DNA of 64,000 nt. It comes from an uncultured Flavonifractor sp. GTDB taxonomy: Bacteria; Bacillota; Clostridia; Oscillospirales; Oscillospiraceae. Both the position numbers and the translations under genes were made by a program. Positions 24,993 through 33,726 of the stretch are shown here, piece by piece. Within the stretch, counting starts at the first letter, position 1, and each line of letters begins with the position of its first letter. Below the pieces are notes generated by a model, which saw only the letters and a program-made list of their open reading frames with translations, was not told the DNA's origin and searched no databases. Location: contig CANAAV010000004.1 in the NCBI GenBank assembly GCA_947346365.1, positions 62,001 through 126,000 on the forward strand, given 5' to 3'.

Positions 24993-25673
24993 ATGAAATT
25001 GTGTTCTCCAGTCTCTCCCGTTCTGACCGTCGCGTGGGAGCAGTGGCAGCGCACGCTCTGCTGGGAAGAGGAGCCGGTTTTGACTCTCTCCCTTCAGTGG
25101 CCCAAGCTGCCGGAGGATTCCCCCGGCCTGCGGCGGATGGGACGGTACTATGAAAAAACAGTTCAGCAGTGGCGCCGGCGCTGGGAGGGCCCCCTTTACG
25201 AGCAGGCGAAAGCCAGCGTCCAGGCCCTGCGCTCAGCCTCCCGTCCTTTCCGCCCCTGGCAGGCCAGCGCCGCCTACACCCTCGCCTGCCAAACCCCGGA
25301 GGTTTTGAGCCTGTATGCCGATACTTATGAATACACCGGCGGAGCCCACGGGCTCACGCTCCGCCGGGGAGACGTCTGGTCCCTGCCCTGCGGCCTGCCA
25401 CGCCCGCTCTCCTCCTTTTTCCCGCCCCGCTGCCATTGGCGGCGCCTGGTGCTGGAACAGGTCGCTCAAACCATCCGCCGCCGGATCGACAGCGGAGAAT
25501 CCTGGTTTGACCCGGACTGGCCGCAGCTGATTGTCAAACAGTTTGATCCGGAGCGCTTTTACTGCACCCCGGAGGGACCGGTGGTCTTTTACCCCTTATA
25601 CGCCATCGCTCCTTACGCCGAGGGCATTCCCGCCTTTCCCATCACCCCGCCCCAGGCACAGGAGAAACCGTAG
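24993..25673 (+). CDS. DUF3298/RsiV-like domain protein
   Basis: 226 residues. The segment YADTYEYTGGAHG and the later PEGPVVFYPLYAIAPYAEG are the hallmarks of the DUF4163/DUF3298 region seen in RsiV and PdaC, which in those proteins binds lysozyme or forms part of an envelope enzyme. No signal peptide or membrane helix is visible here, which is unusual for the family. Start ATG with AAGGGGGA upstream. It stands alone, divergent from yerC, and ends in a shared terminator. Function unknown. Confidence 0.75.
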   Translation: MKLCSPVSPVLTVAWEQWQRTLCWEEEPVLTLSLQWPKLPEDSPGLRRMGRYYEKTVQQWRRRWEGPLYEQAKASVQALRSASRPFRPWQASAAYTLACQTPEVLSLYADTYEYTGGAHGLTLRRGDVWSLPCGLPRPLSSFFPPRCHWRRLVLEQVAQTIRRRIDSGESWFDPDWPQLIVKQFDPERFYCTPEGPVVFYPLYAIAPYAEGIPAFPITPPQAQEKP

Positions 25674-25719
25674 CTTCCAGCAGGGCCCGCTCTAAAAATT
25701 TGTATTCGTAATCGGGGAC

Positions 25720-25756
25720 GCCTGGATTGGCGCGGGATTGTACCGCCAATCCAGGC
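25720..25756. terminator. Bidirectional terminator between convergent genes
   Basis: A 13-bp perfect inverted repeat (arms 25720-25732 and 25744-25756, GCCTGGATTGGCG) with an 11-nt loop separates the plus-strand DUF3298-like gene from the minus-strand GerMN gene. Confidence 0.65.
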
Positions 25757-25833
25757 AAATCTTTACAGGCAACCCGCGCGCGGTAAGATAATGGCACGCA
25801 TAGCGGCGGAGCGGCACCCGCTCAGCCAGCGCT

Positions 25834-26769
25834 TCACGGTTGTACTGCCGGCTCTAAAGTGGGGTCCAGGCTCAAATCCGGGCGGAGCACCGCCTCCAGG
25901 ACATACCCGCCCAGCTCCGTCAGGGGCTCCCCCTGGCAGGTCAGGCGCACCCCGTCCACCTGCTCCAGCTCCCCCAGGGTATTCACCAGAGCGTAGAGCA
26001 TCAGGCGAACCGCTTGGGAATCCGCCTGAACTCCTGCGGCAAATTCCGGCGAGAGATCCACCGTACAAATCCCCTCGGATACCCCCGCCGCCTGGAGCTG
26101 CCCTTCCGGCGGGGCGCAGGGAACCAGGCTGTCATACTGGGGGCCCTCCAGCCAAGCGGAGAGAACCGTCTGGGGCAGGCTGGCGCCCTCATATTTCAAT
26201 ATCTGGCGGTATTCCACACCCAACCCCTCCCCCTCCGCGCGGGGATACCACAGGTTCAGACCTAGGTGCACCGGCTCCTCTTCCGCCCCGAACAGCAGCA
26301 CATCCTGGGCGGTGAGCACCTGCGTCCGGCGGTAAGGGACCTCCCGGCCCTCTACAGTGATATAGACCGCGTCCACCTCATCCAGGGCACAGAAAGTCAA
26401 AACCGTGCAGCAGTCTGCCAGGGTCAGGTCGATCCCCGTCAGACCGCCATACTGCTCGGACAGATCCAGATGCAGCCGTCCTTCTTCCAAAGACCAGGAC
26501 AGCAGGCGCACCCCGCCGGGAAACGGCGAGGACAGCCCCTGTTCTCCCGCCCCCGTAAGCAGGGCGGACATCAATCCGGGAATCAGCGGGCCGGAAACGG
26601 TCCTGGCAGCGCAGCCCACCGCCGCCCCCGCCTCCTCGTCTCCCATGGCGGAATAGTAAACCATATAGCGCCCCTCCTCCACAGGAGCGCTGTTTCCGTT
26701 CCCCGTCAGGCCGCAGGCCCCAAGGGCCAGCGCTAAAACCAACGCCAGACCGGCCGTCCGTCTTTTCAC
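25834..26769 (-). CDS. Lipoprotein with two GerMN domains
   Basis: 311 residues. A lipoprotein signal (KRRTAGLALVLALALGAC) predicts lipid attachment at Cys19 on the outer face of the membrane. Two GerMN (spore germination/stage III GerM-type) domains follow, at about 60-165 and 175-290, each with the LHLDLSEQY or CTVDLSPEF type block. The start is a GTG at 26769 whose GTGA overlaps the stop of the kinase gene, with GGGAGGGG upstream, so the two are translationally coupled. A GerMN lipoprotein coupled to a kinase suggests envelope sensing, possibly in sporulation; this is inference. Confidence 0.88.
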   Translation of the reverse strand: MKRRTAGLALVLALALGACGLTGNGNSAPVEEGRYMVYYSAMGDEEAGAAVGCAARTVSGPLIPGLMSALLTGAGEQGLSSPFPGGVRLLSWSLEEGRLHLDLSEQYGGLTGIDLTLADCCTVLTFCALDEVDAVYITVEGREVPYRRTQVLTAQDVLLFGAEEEPVHLGLNLWYPRAEGEGLGVEYRQILKYEGASLPQTVLSAWLEGPQYDSLVPCAPPEGQLQAAGVSEGICTVDLSPEFAAGVQADSQAVRLMLYALVNTLGELEQVDGVRLTCQGEPLTELGGYVLEAVLRPDLSLDPTLEPAVQP

Positions 26770-28229
26770 CGCGCTTCCCCTCCCTCTTCCCACCGGGGAA
26801 AGGAAACCTCAAAACAGGTCCCCTCCGGCTCCCTCTGGCGGACGGTGACCGTCCCCTTGTGCTGGCGGACGGTATCCTGAACAATGGACAGCCCCAAGCC
26901 TGTGCCGCCGGCGGCGCGGGAGCGGGCCTTATCCACCCGGTAAAAGCGGTCGAATACCTTGGACAGGTCGGCCTCCGGAATGCCCACCCCCGTGTCCTCT
27001 ACCCGCAGCAGCACCCGCCCTTCTCCTCTTTCCGCCGGGGGAAGGTTCCGGAGGGTGACAATCACCCGCCCGCCGGGCAGATTGTACTTCACCGCGTTTT
27101 CCATCAGGTTGAACGCCACCTGGTACAAATCGTCCTCAGTAGCTCTGACCCACGCTTCCTCCGTCAGATGGGTCTCCACTTCCACCTCTACCGCCCGGGC
27201 CAAGGGAGTAAGCATATGCAGCACCTTCTCCACCACCCGGCGCAGGTCCACCGGAGCGGTATTCTGCACCGGGGCGGTGTCCATCCGGGTCAGACGGAGC
27301 AGCTTCTCGGTAATCCGGGTAAGTCGCTCGGCCTCCTCGCCGATATCTGTGAGAAATTCCCGCGCCGTATCTCCATCCATATGGTCGGCCTGTAAAATCG
27401 AATCTGTCAGCAGGCGGATGGACGCCAGAGGGGTCTTGAGCTCGTGAGAGGCATCTGAAACAAACCGTCGGCGGACCTCCTCGGTGGTCTGGAGCCGCCC
27501 GGTCAGCTCGTTAAACTCCTCCGCCAGCTGCGCCAGTTCGTCGCCCCCCCGAAACGCAACCCGGTGGCTGTACTCCCCTTCCCGCACCGTGCGCACCGCC
27601 CGGAGCAGGGCGGCAATCCGCCGGGTAAGCGCCCGGGAAAAAATGGCGCTCATAATCAGGCTGATAACGCAGATTACCACTGAGATCGACCGCAGATTCT
27701 GCTGGATTCCCTGTAAAAGCGCCCCTTGGGCTGCGTCGTACTCATAGAGATACACCGAGCCCAAAATCATCGAGCGGTAGGTAATCGGCACGGCGGCGCG
27801 GCTGCGAAAGGCTCCTTCCCGGTATTCTCCCCGGAACACATCGTTGCCCTGGAGGGCCTTGGCCACCTCCCAAAACAGGGCGTACCGGCCCGTAGTGTCC
27901 CGGCGCAGCCCATCGTCCCAGTCATAGAGGATCACCCCCGCCGGATCAGTCACCACTACGCGGGTATTCCCCACCACGCTCAGGCTGCTGATAGTGCGCT
28001 CCACGCTCTCTACCGTCAGCGCCTCCGGTCCCACAGAGAGCGTGGAAGCCAGCACCGCCGCCTGATTTTGCAGGGAAGTCTGCTTAGACTGATAGGCCAG
28101 CTTCTGCGACAGCAGCACCGGATAGGTATTCAGCAGCACGACCACCGCCGCAATAATGCTGACATAGGTCAGGGCATACTTGGTCTGAAGCGAGCGCCAA
28201 AAGGATACTTTTTTCGACGGTCCCCCCAT
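26766..28229 (-). CDS. Sensor histidine kinase
   Basis: 487-residue membrane kinase. Two membrane helices (about 20-42 and 175-197) bracket an extracytoplasmic sensor domain. HAMP, HisKA with the phospho-acceptor in SHELKTP, and a HATPase_c domain follow, the last with N box NLMENAVKYN, G1 DTGVGI, F box FDRFYR and G2 GGTGLGLSI. I chose the ATG at 28227-28229 because GGAGG lies 7 nt upstream. No response regulator gene is adjacent, only the GerMN lipoprotein downstream. The partner regulator must be elsewhere. Family assignment is secure, signal unknown. Confidence 0.94.
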   Translation of the reverse strand: MGGPSKKVSFWRSLQTKYALTYVSIIAAVVVLLNTYPVLLSQKLAYQSKQTSLQNQAAVLASTLSVGPEALTVESVERTISSLSVVGNTRVVVTDPAGVILYDWDDGLRRDTTGRYALFWEVAKALQGNDVFRGEYREGAFRSRAAVPITYRSMILGSVYLYEYDAAQGALLQGIQQNLRSISVVICVISLIMSAIFSRALTRRIAALLRAVRTVREGEYSHRVAFRGGDELAQLAEEFNELTGRLQTTEEVRRRFVSDASHELKTPLASIRLLTDSILQADHMDGDTAREFLTDIGEEAERLTRITEKLLRLTRMDTAPVQNTAPVDLRRVVEKVLHMLTPLARAVEVEVETHLTEEAWVRATEDDLYQVAFNLMENAVKYNLPGGRVIVTLRNLPPAERGEGRVLLRVEDTGVGIPEADLSKVFDRFYRVDKARSRAAGGTGLGLSIVQDTVRQHKGTVTVRQREPEGTCFEVSFPRWEEGGEAR

Positions 28230-28337
28230 GGCGCTTCCTCCCTCCCAATCAAATCTCTGCATTTCATACCCCACAGCGCCGCCGGTTCTTCCGGCGCCGC
28301 CGAAACGCGTATCATGCCAAAATCAGGCAATGGGATG

Positions 28338-28343
28338 ATTATA
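28338..28343 (-). promoter_or_regulatory. Extended -10 promoter of the kinase operon
   Basis: Minus-strand TATAAT at 28338-28343 preceded by TGTGG, giving a TGn extended -10. A poor -35 (TAGCAA, 28361-28366) is at 17 bp. The leader to the kinase start is about 100 nt. Confidence 0.6.
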
Positions 28344-28436
28344 CCACACTTTTCCCCCTATTGCTACCCTCTCCTTATTCCTCCTCAGGACTGCATGCGT
28401 ATTCCCAATTTCCCCCTATCATTTCACCGGCGGAGC

Positions 28437-28445
28437 TGGTATAAT
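28437..28445 (+). promoter_or_regulatory. Extended -10 promoter of fbp
   Basis: Plus-strand TGGTATAAT at 28437-28445, an extended -10 with no clear -35. It lies about 35 bp before the fbp start codon and is divergent from the kinase promoter. Confidence 0.6.
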
Positions 28446-28479
28446 ATTTCCAACAGCTCGTGATATGAAGGAGGCCCCT

Positions 28480-30468
28480 ATGAAAAATTCGAAAAACGAA
28501 CGCGTCCCCTCTCTGCGTTATCTGCAAATGCTCTCTCACCAGTACCCCACCGTCCAGGCGGCCAGCACGGAGATTATCAACCTTCAGACCATTTTGAATC
28601 TCCCCAAAGGCACAGAACACTTCATTTCTGACGTACACGGGGAATATGAGGCGTTCCTGCACATTCTTAACAGCGCCTCCGGCGTGGTGCGGGAAAAGGT
28701 GGACGAGCTCTTTTCTACCAGCGTGTCCAAGGCGGACCGGGACCAGTTGGCCACTCTGATTTACTACCCTGCGGAAAAGCTGGAGGAAATCGCCCGCAGT
28801 ACCCCGGATCTGGAGGAGTGGTACCGCATCACCCTTCACCGCCTCATCGACGTGTGCCGTCAGGCGGCCTCTAAGTACACCCGCTCCAAGGTCCGCAAGG
28901 CTATGCCCAGAGAGTACGCCTATATCATCGACGAACTCATCAACACCAACTACGAATACCACGACAAGCGGGAATACTACGAAAATATCATCTCCACGAT
29001 CATCGACATCGACCGGGCGGAAAATTTCATCATCGCCATGTGCAATCTCATCAAGCGCCTGTTGGTGGATCACCTGCATCTGGTAGGCGATGTGTTCGAC
29101 CGGGGACCCCGGGCGGATATTATCATGGACTCCCTTATGGACCATCACAGTGTAGACATTCAATGGGGAAACCACGACGTGCTCTGGATGGGCGCCGCCA
29201 CCGGCAGCCGCACTTTGGTGGCCACTGTGCTCTCCAATTCCATCCACTATAATAATCTGGAGGTTATCGAGACCGGCTACGGCATCAGCCTGCGGCCTCT
29301 GGCCCTTTTTGCCAACGAGGTCTACCGAGACGTGGACTGCTCCTGTTTTGCCGCTAAGCTCACCGGCGATTCCGCCGGACTCAATGAAAAGGACATCGCT
29401 TTAGCCGCCCGGATGCATAAGGCCATCACCATCATCCTCTTTAAGCTGGAGGGGCAGAAAATTCTGCGCCATCCGGAGTTCAACATGTCCGACCGGCTGC
29501 TGCTGGATAAAATCGACTATGAAAACAAGTGCATTACCATCGGCGGGATCACCTATCCGCTCGCGGACACTGATTTCCCCACGGTGGACCGGGAGCATCC
29601 CTATGACCTCTCTCCCGAAGAGTCCCAGATGATCGACCAGCTGACCGCCTCCTTCCAGCACAGTGAGAAGCTGCAAAAGCATGTGCGCTTCCTCTATTCC
29701 AAGGGCGGGCTATACAAGGTATCCAACGGCAACCTGCTTCTTCACGGCTGCATTCCCCTCACAGAAGAAGGCGAGGTTATGGAATTTAAAATCAACGGCA
29801 AATCTCTGCGGGGCCGGGACTTTATGGACTATGCCGAATCGGTGGCCCGGCAGGGGTACTACGCCCGTTCCGGCTCGGCAGAGCGGCAGTACGGCATGGA
29901 CTTTCTGTGGTTTCTCTGGTGCGGCCGCAACTCTCCCACCTATGGGCGCGACCGCATGACCACCTTTGAACGGCGGCTTATCAAGGACGAGAGCGCCTGG
30001 ACCGAACCCAAAAACGCCTACTACACCTATTATAATGACCCGGAGATCTGTATCCGGCTCATGAAGGACTTCGGCCTGGAGGGAGAGCACTGCCACATTA
30101 TCAACGGGCACGTGCCCGTCAAATCCAAAAAAGGCGAAAGCCCTTTGAAGGGTGGCGGACGGCTGATCGTCATCGACGGCGGTTTTTGCCGGGCCTACCA
30201 GCCCACCACAGGCATCGCGGGCTATACCTTAATTTATAACTCCAACTGCATCCGCATCGTCTCTCATAAGCCGTTTGTGGGCAAGCAGACCGCCATTCAG
30301 GAAAACATGGACATTGTGTCCACCTCCACAGTGTTCGAACGTATGGATTCCCGCATCAAAATCTCCGAGACCGACATTGGCGTTCAGCTCCAGCAGCAGG
30401 TGGACGATCTGAAAGCCCTTCTTCACGCCTATAAAATGGGCGAAGTCATGGAGGACCACAAAGGATAG
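28480..30468 (+). CDS. fbp: Fructose-1,6-bisphosphatase, class III
   Basis: Gluconeogenic enzyme converting fructose 1,6-bisphosphate to fructose 6-phosphate. The 662-residue size and the metallophosphatase motifs ISDVHGEYEAF, GDVFDRGPRAD and WGNHDVLWMG place it in the class III (FBPase III) family of Firmicutes, unrelated to the classical enzyme. C-terminal blocks such as INGHVPVKSKKGESP are also typical. The ATG at 28480 has AAGGAGG 5 nt upstream and is preferred over the one at 28465. It is monocistronic, with its own promoter; the FIST gene after it has another. Assignment is secure. Confidence 0.96.
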   Translation: MKNSKNERVPSLRYLQMLSHQYPTVQAASTEIINLQTILNLPKGTEHFISDVHGEYEAFLHILNSASGVVREKVDELFSTSVSKADRDQLATLIYYPAEKLEEIARSTPDLEEWYRITLHRLIDVCRQAASKYTRSKVRKAMPREYAYIIDELINTNYEYHDKREYYENIISTIIDIDRAENFIIAMCNLIKRLLVDHLHLVGDVFDRGPRADIIMDSLMDHHSVDIQWGNHDVLWMGAATGSRTLVATVLSNSIHYNNLEVIETGYGISLRPLALFANEVYRDVDCSCFAAKLTGDSAGLNEKDIALAARMHKAITIILFKLEGQKILRHPEFNMSDRLLLDKIDYENKCITIGGITYPLADTDFPTVDREHPYDLSPEESQMIDQLTASFQHSEKLQKHVRFLYSKGGLYKVSNGNLLLHGCIPLTEEGEVMEFKINGKSLRGRDFMDYAESVARQGYYARSGSAERQYGMDFLWFLWCGRNSPTYGRDRMTTFERRLIKDESAWTEPKNAYYTYYNDPEICIRLMKDFGLEGEHCHIINGHVPVKSKKGESPLKGGGRLIVIDGGFCRAYQPTTGIAGYTLIYNSNCIRIVSHKPFVGKQTAIQENMDIVSTSTVFERMDSRIKISETDIGVQLQQQVDDLKALLHAYKMGEVMEDHKG

Positions 30469-30517
30469 GCGCTGCCAGCTGTCCCGCCGACTTTTCCATA
30501 TATTTGGAGCCGGCTTA

Positions 30518-30546
30518 TTGACACGCCACGTTCTTTCAAGTATAAT
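30518..30546 (+). promoter_or_regulatory. Perfect-consensus promoter of the FIST-chemoreceptor operon
   Basis: TTGACA (30518-30523), 17 bp, TATAAT (30541-30546): a perfect sigma-A consensus on the plus strand. The predicted start near 30553 leaves a leader of about 30 nt that contains GGGAGGAG. Confidence 0.85.
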
Positions 30547-30581
30547 GAGTACCCGAATCATCACAGGGAGGAGTCAGCAGC

Positions 30582-31637
30582 GTGAAGCAGTTTTTTGGTA
30601 TGAGCCAGAGCGGAAATCTGGAAGAAGCTCTTCGCGGACTTCAGAATCCACAGTTTATAATGCTGTTATCAAACGCCGCTCAATTTCAGTCTCATGTAGA
30701 AGCGCTGGAACGGTATTATCCCGGTATTCCAAGCATCGGCTGCATCGGGATGAGTTATCAGACCAAGGTTGTGGAAAATGGCGTGGGCGTCATCGCGTTT
30801 TCCGGCGGAGTTGCCGCCGCAGCCAACGTGCTTGAACAGGTTTCCAGCATTCCGGTCAAGTACGTCCAGCGGCTGGAGCGGGATATACAAACGGTCAACG
30901 GCTCCGGCCGCGACACCGTGTGCATTGACTTTTGTTCCGGCAACGACGCCTGTGTGCTGACCACCATTAACGCCGCCCTGCACCAGAGGGGTATTTCTCT
31001 AGTGGGCGGAACCGGAGCGGAGGGCTTGGTCTCCGCTAACGGCCGGGTCTATCAGGATGCGGTAGCGTATGCGTTGGTCAGAAACCAAAACGGCCGCGTA
31101 AAGGCCTATAAGGAAAACATCTATCATCAGCTGGGAAATTACCGCTTCATCGCCTCCAATACAGACCGGACCAACTACATACTGGGCTCGCTCAACGGGA
31201 AGCCCGCAAAGCAGGTCTATCAGAGCATTCTCCATGTAACCGACGAGGAAATCCTGACCCGCACCTTCCAAAACCCTTTTGGAAAAATCAACGGGGACGA
31301 TACCTGTATTATCTCGATCAAAGAGGTCCACGGCAACGCCCTGGCCTGCTTCCGCCAGGTGAACGACTCCGACGTGCTGATTTTGCTGGAATTGGGAGAT
31401 TACCAGGCCATTACCAGGAATACTATCCGTCAGATTTGTCAGGATTTTCCCCACCGCTCGGCAATTTTCTCTGTGAACTGCCTGTTCCGCTATAAGCTTT
31501 TCTCCGAGCGCAATTACATGCAGGCCTATCTCCACGAGATGGCGGCGCTGGGCTGTCACGCCGGCTTTGTCGGGTATGGCGAGCATTACAACAACCGCTT
31601 TGTCAATCAATCTATGACCTGCGTGGTATTTGAGTAA
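30582..31637 (+). CDS. FIST domain sensory protein
   Basis: 351-residue soluble protein with an N-terminal FIST domain (about 20-190) and FIST_C domain (about 200-335). Visible features are [11 protein letters not shown], the GGTGAEG segment and, near the end, [16 protein letters not shown] domains are proposed to sense small ligands such as amino acids and are often joined to signalling proteins. Here the domain is a separate protein, followed 13 bp later by a soluble methyl-accepting protein, so the two are very likely partners. No membrane helix is present, so it acts in the cytoplasm. Start ATG is behind a GGGAGGAG site. Confidence 0.9.
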   Translation: MKQFFGMSQSGNLEEALRGLQNPQFIMLLSNAAQFQSHVEALERYYPGIPSIGCIGMSYQTKVVENGVGVIAFSGGVAAAANVLEQVSSIPVKYVQRLERDIQTVNGSGRDTVCIDFCSGNDACVLTTINAALHQRGISLVGGTGAEGLVSANGRVYQDAVAYALVRNQNGRVKAYKENIYHQLGNYRFIASNTDRTNYILGSLNGKPAKQVYQSILHVTDEEILTRTFQNPFGKINGDDTCIISIKEVHGNALACFRQVNDSDVLILLELGDYQAITRNTIRQICQDFPHRSAIFSVNCLFRYKLFSERNYMQAYLHEMAALGCHAGFVGYGEHYNNRFVNQSMTCVVFE

Positions 31638-31650
31638 GGGGGACCGCCGT

Positions 31651-32595
31651 ATGCTATTCAAGGGAACACACCGGCACACACCGGACCAGGCTCATGAGCC
31701 GCAAAGCCTCTATCCCATTTTATATGTAGCCGGCAGTCTGAAGGAATACCAAAAGGACCTTGTAAAAAAAGAGGTCATGTCCCTCTCCGAGCTGAGCAAG
31801 GTAGGCGCTTCCTTCTCCAGCGTATTAAAAGAAACCGACCATTTTCAGGAGAAGCTCCACGGCTTAGAGGGCTCCTTCTCCAATATCAATCAGGCTGCGG
31901 AACAATTTAACCATGTGCGCAGCGACATCATGTCTTCTGTAACAGAGGCCCAGAGCCAGATGGAACAGTTGGCGCATTCCTCCATGGAGGTTCAAAAATC
32001 CTATGAGGAAATGCGTGAAATCTTTTCTCATCTGCAAAACGCTATCAAAGAGATTCAAAAGTGCATGGGCAAAATCGTCTCTATCGCGGACCAGACCAAT
32101 ATTCTTGCTATCAACGCTTCTATTGAGGCTGCCAGGGCCGGCGTAGAAGGCCGCGGCTTTGCCGTGGTTGCCGTACAGGTTAAAGAATTGGCTAAGGGAA
32201 TTAAGGAACTGGCAGGGGAAGTTGATGCAGGCATCTCCGATGTGGAAACGCAGGCCAGCCATCTCAGCGGCAGCATTTCAGCGTCCCAGCAGACCCTGGG
32301 GGAAGGCTCGGAAATTGTAGCCCAAGCTGACGAGAGCTTCCAGAAAATTATGGCCGCCGCCGAGGGCGCAACAGCTGTGCAGGCAGAAATTTCTGGAGTG
32401 ATTGGTGAATCTCAGCAAAACTTACAGGTAATTTGCCAATTCTTTGACCAGATTCGGGATCAGTATCAGGAGGTTGTCAGGCATATTGACCAGGCCAGCC
32501 GTCTGGGCACCACAAAAAGCGCAATGTTCGAAGATATGGACAATATGATTTCCCAGCTTCCGCCCCTGGTCCAGGACCTGGAGCATACCCGCTGA
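31651..32595 (+). CDS. Soluble methyl-accepting chemotaxis-like protein
   Basis: 314 residues, without membrane helices. The conserved signalling hairpin tip is present ([20 protein letters not shown], about residues 147-166), flanked by long coiled-coil helices. The N-terminal 60 residues are not a known sensor domain. The ATG at 31651 has AAGGGGGA 7 nt upstream; an upstream TTG at 31630 is less likely. It would take its input from the FIST protein encoded just before it and pass it to a CheA kinase or another coiled-coil partner. No other chemotaxis gene is in the window. Confidence 0.92.
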   Translation: MLFKGTHRHTPDQAHEPQSLYPILYVAGSLKEYQKDLVKKEVMSLSELSKVGASFSSVLKETDHFQEKLHGLEGSFSNINQAAEQFNHVRSDIMSSVTEAQSQMEQLAHSSMEVQKSYEEMREIFSHLQNAIKEIQKCMGKIVSIADQTNILAINASIEAARAGVEGRGFAVVAVQVKELAKGIKELAGEVDAGISDVETQASHLSGSISASQQTLGEGSEIVAQADESFQKIMAAAEGATAVQAEISGVIGESQQNLQVICQFFDQIRDQYQEVVRHIDQASRLGTTKSAMFEDMDNMISQLPPLVQDLEHTR

Positions 32596-32705
32596 ACCCG
32601 GCGCCCCTTTTTCCAAATCGAGTGGCCGGAGACAGCGTCTCCGCTGCGACGAGACAGCCTCTCGCCCGGTGGAAATCGCTCCTTGCCGATGTTTAAGCAA
32701 GGCCT

Positions 32706-32753
32706 AAACAGCCCCCTGATGTAGAAAATCAAACCTACATCAGGGGGCTGTTT
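32706..32753. terminator. Bidirectional terminator after the chemoreceptor gene
   Basis: A 19-bp perfect inverted repeat (arms 32706-32724 and 32735-32753, core CAGCCCCCTGATGTAG) with a 10-nt loop and a TTTT run on the plus strand. It also faces the end of the SLH gene on the minus strand. Confidence 0.9.
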
Positions 32754-32789
32754 TCCTTTATACACGACTCAGACCCGCTTTTCGCCGCC

Positions 32790-33290
32790 TCACGGCGCAA
32801 AAAAACGCGCCATGATCTCCGCCGTCTCCTCTGGACTCAGAGTCCCCTGGGGATCCAGCCGTCCGCCGGGGGCCCAGTCCACCAAACCGCATCCGGCGGC
32901 CCAATACAAGGCGTCCCCCGCCCATACAGAGGCGTCCGCCCCTTCGTTGCATTCAAACACCCCGTCGGGCAAAAACACCTCCCGCCCCAGATACTCCGCA
33001 TACCGCCGCAGCAGCAGCGCCGCCTCCTCCCGAGTGATCAGCCGCCGGGGAGAAAAGCACCCGCCGCCAGTACCCTGCGTAATCCCCAATTCATAGGCCC
33101 ATGAGATGGCAGTGGAGCCGGATTCGTCCCGGCACACGTCGGAAAATATCCCCCCGGCGCTGTGAGGCAGGGCCCCGGCATGCTGCCAAAGCGCGTCAAG
33201 AAATTCCGACCGGGAGACAGCCGGCCCCGCTGCCTGGACCGTCAGCGCCAGCACAGCCAACGCCAGCACAAGGGTCAATATCGGTTTCAT
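32790..33290 (-). CDS. Small secreted SLH-domain protein
   Basis: 166 residues: signal peptide (MKPILTLVLALAVLALTVQA) followed by two to three degenerate S-layer homology repeats, recognisable in FSDVCRDESGSTAISWAYELGI, FSPRRLITREEAALLLRRYA and LDPQGTLSPEETAEIMARF. SLH repeats bind pyruvylated secondary cell wall polymers. There is no other domain, so it may be a small wall-bound adaptor or the remnant of a larger protein. The ATG at 33288-33290 has AGGAGG 7 nt upstream. It is monocistronic and divergent from rpoB. Confidence 0.83.
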   Translation of the reverse strand: MKPILTLVLALAVLALTVQAAGPAVSRSEFLDALWQHAGALPHSAGGIFSDVCRDESGSTAISWAYELGITQGTGGGCFSPRRLITREEAALLLRRYAEYLGREVFLPDGVFECNEGADASVWAGDALYWAAGCGLVDWAPGGRLDPQGTLSPEETAEIMARFFAP

Positions 33291-33413
33291 CGCACGGCCT
33301 CCTTTCCCCAAGAGATTACCATAAAATGGAATATTATTTCGTCGAACGAGGTACTCCGCTCTCCGAAAATTTCGGCTGGAAAGTTTGAACCGAATTCAAC
33401 GAAAAACAAAAAA

Positions 33414-33431
33414 ATCCGGCCCAGGCCGGAT
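33414..33431 (-). terminator. Minus-strand intrinsic terminator upstream of the rpoBC promoter
   Basis: Short GC-rich hairpin (ATCCGGCC / GGCCGGAT) directly followed by seven Ts and TTTTT on the minus strand. No minus-strand gene precedes it, which is what suggests a small RNA. Confidence 0.6.
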
Positions 33432-33449
33432 AAAACGACAAAATTATGG

Positions 33450-33479
33450 TTGACTTTACTAAGGAAAACATGGTATACT
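33450..33479 (+). promoter_or_regulatory. Promoter of rpoBC
   Basis: TTGACT (33450-33455) and TATACT (33474-33479) with 18 bp between them and TGG before the -10. Transcription would begin near 33486, giving a leader of about 240 nt. Confidence 0.7.
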
Positions 33480-33593
33480 AACATGCTTAACTGCCCAAAT
33501 GCGCAAAATCCTGGGTTCCCATGCTGGTGTCAGTTTATCACATTTTGGGGGAAAGCGCAAGGGCAGACAGTCTTATTTTTAACCACGCGCCCT

Positions 33594-33626
33594 GGCGTTC
33601 GCTTTTGAGAGCGCCCTTCATTTTTT
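33594..33626 (+). terminator. Attenuator-like hairpin in the rpoBC leader
   Basis: A 7-bp stem (GGCGTTC at 33594-33600 with GAGCGCC at 33609-33615, including one G-U pair) is followed by CTTCA and TTTTTT (33621-33626). It sits about 110 nt into the leader, after the promoter and 100 nt before rpoB, as an attenuator would. Confidence 0.5.
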
Positions 33627-33726
33627 GTCTGTTTTGCCGAAAAAACCACAGTTTGGGCGGGATGTTCTCCGGCTCCGCCGGTATCTTTCCCGTCCGCAGA
33701 AAAGAAAACGAGGTGTTTTTTCTACA

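Larger units (their letters stand above)
33414..33525 (-). ncRNA. Candidate antisense or small RNA across the rpoBC promoter
   Basis: On the minus strand, TGATAAACT (-10 at 33532-33537, TGn-extended; weak -35 TTGCGC at 33555-33560, 17 bp apart) would start an RNA near 33525. It would end at a hairpin with a long U-run (arms 33414-33421 and 33424-33431, then seven Ts). The RNA, about 110 nt, would lie antisense to the first 40 nt of the rpoBC leader and overlap its promoter. There is no ribosome site or coding frame of note. Evidence is only promoter and terminator shape. Confidence 0.35.
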
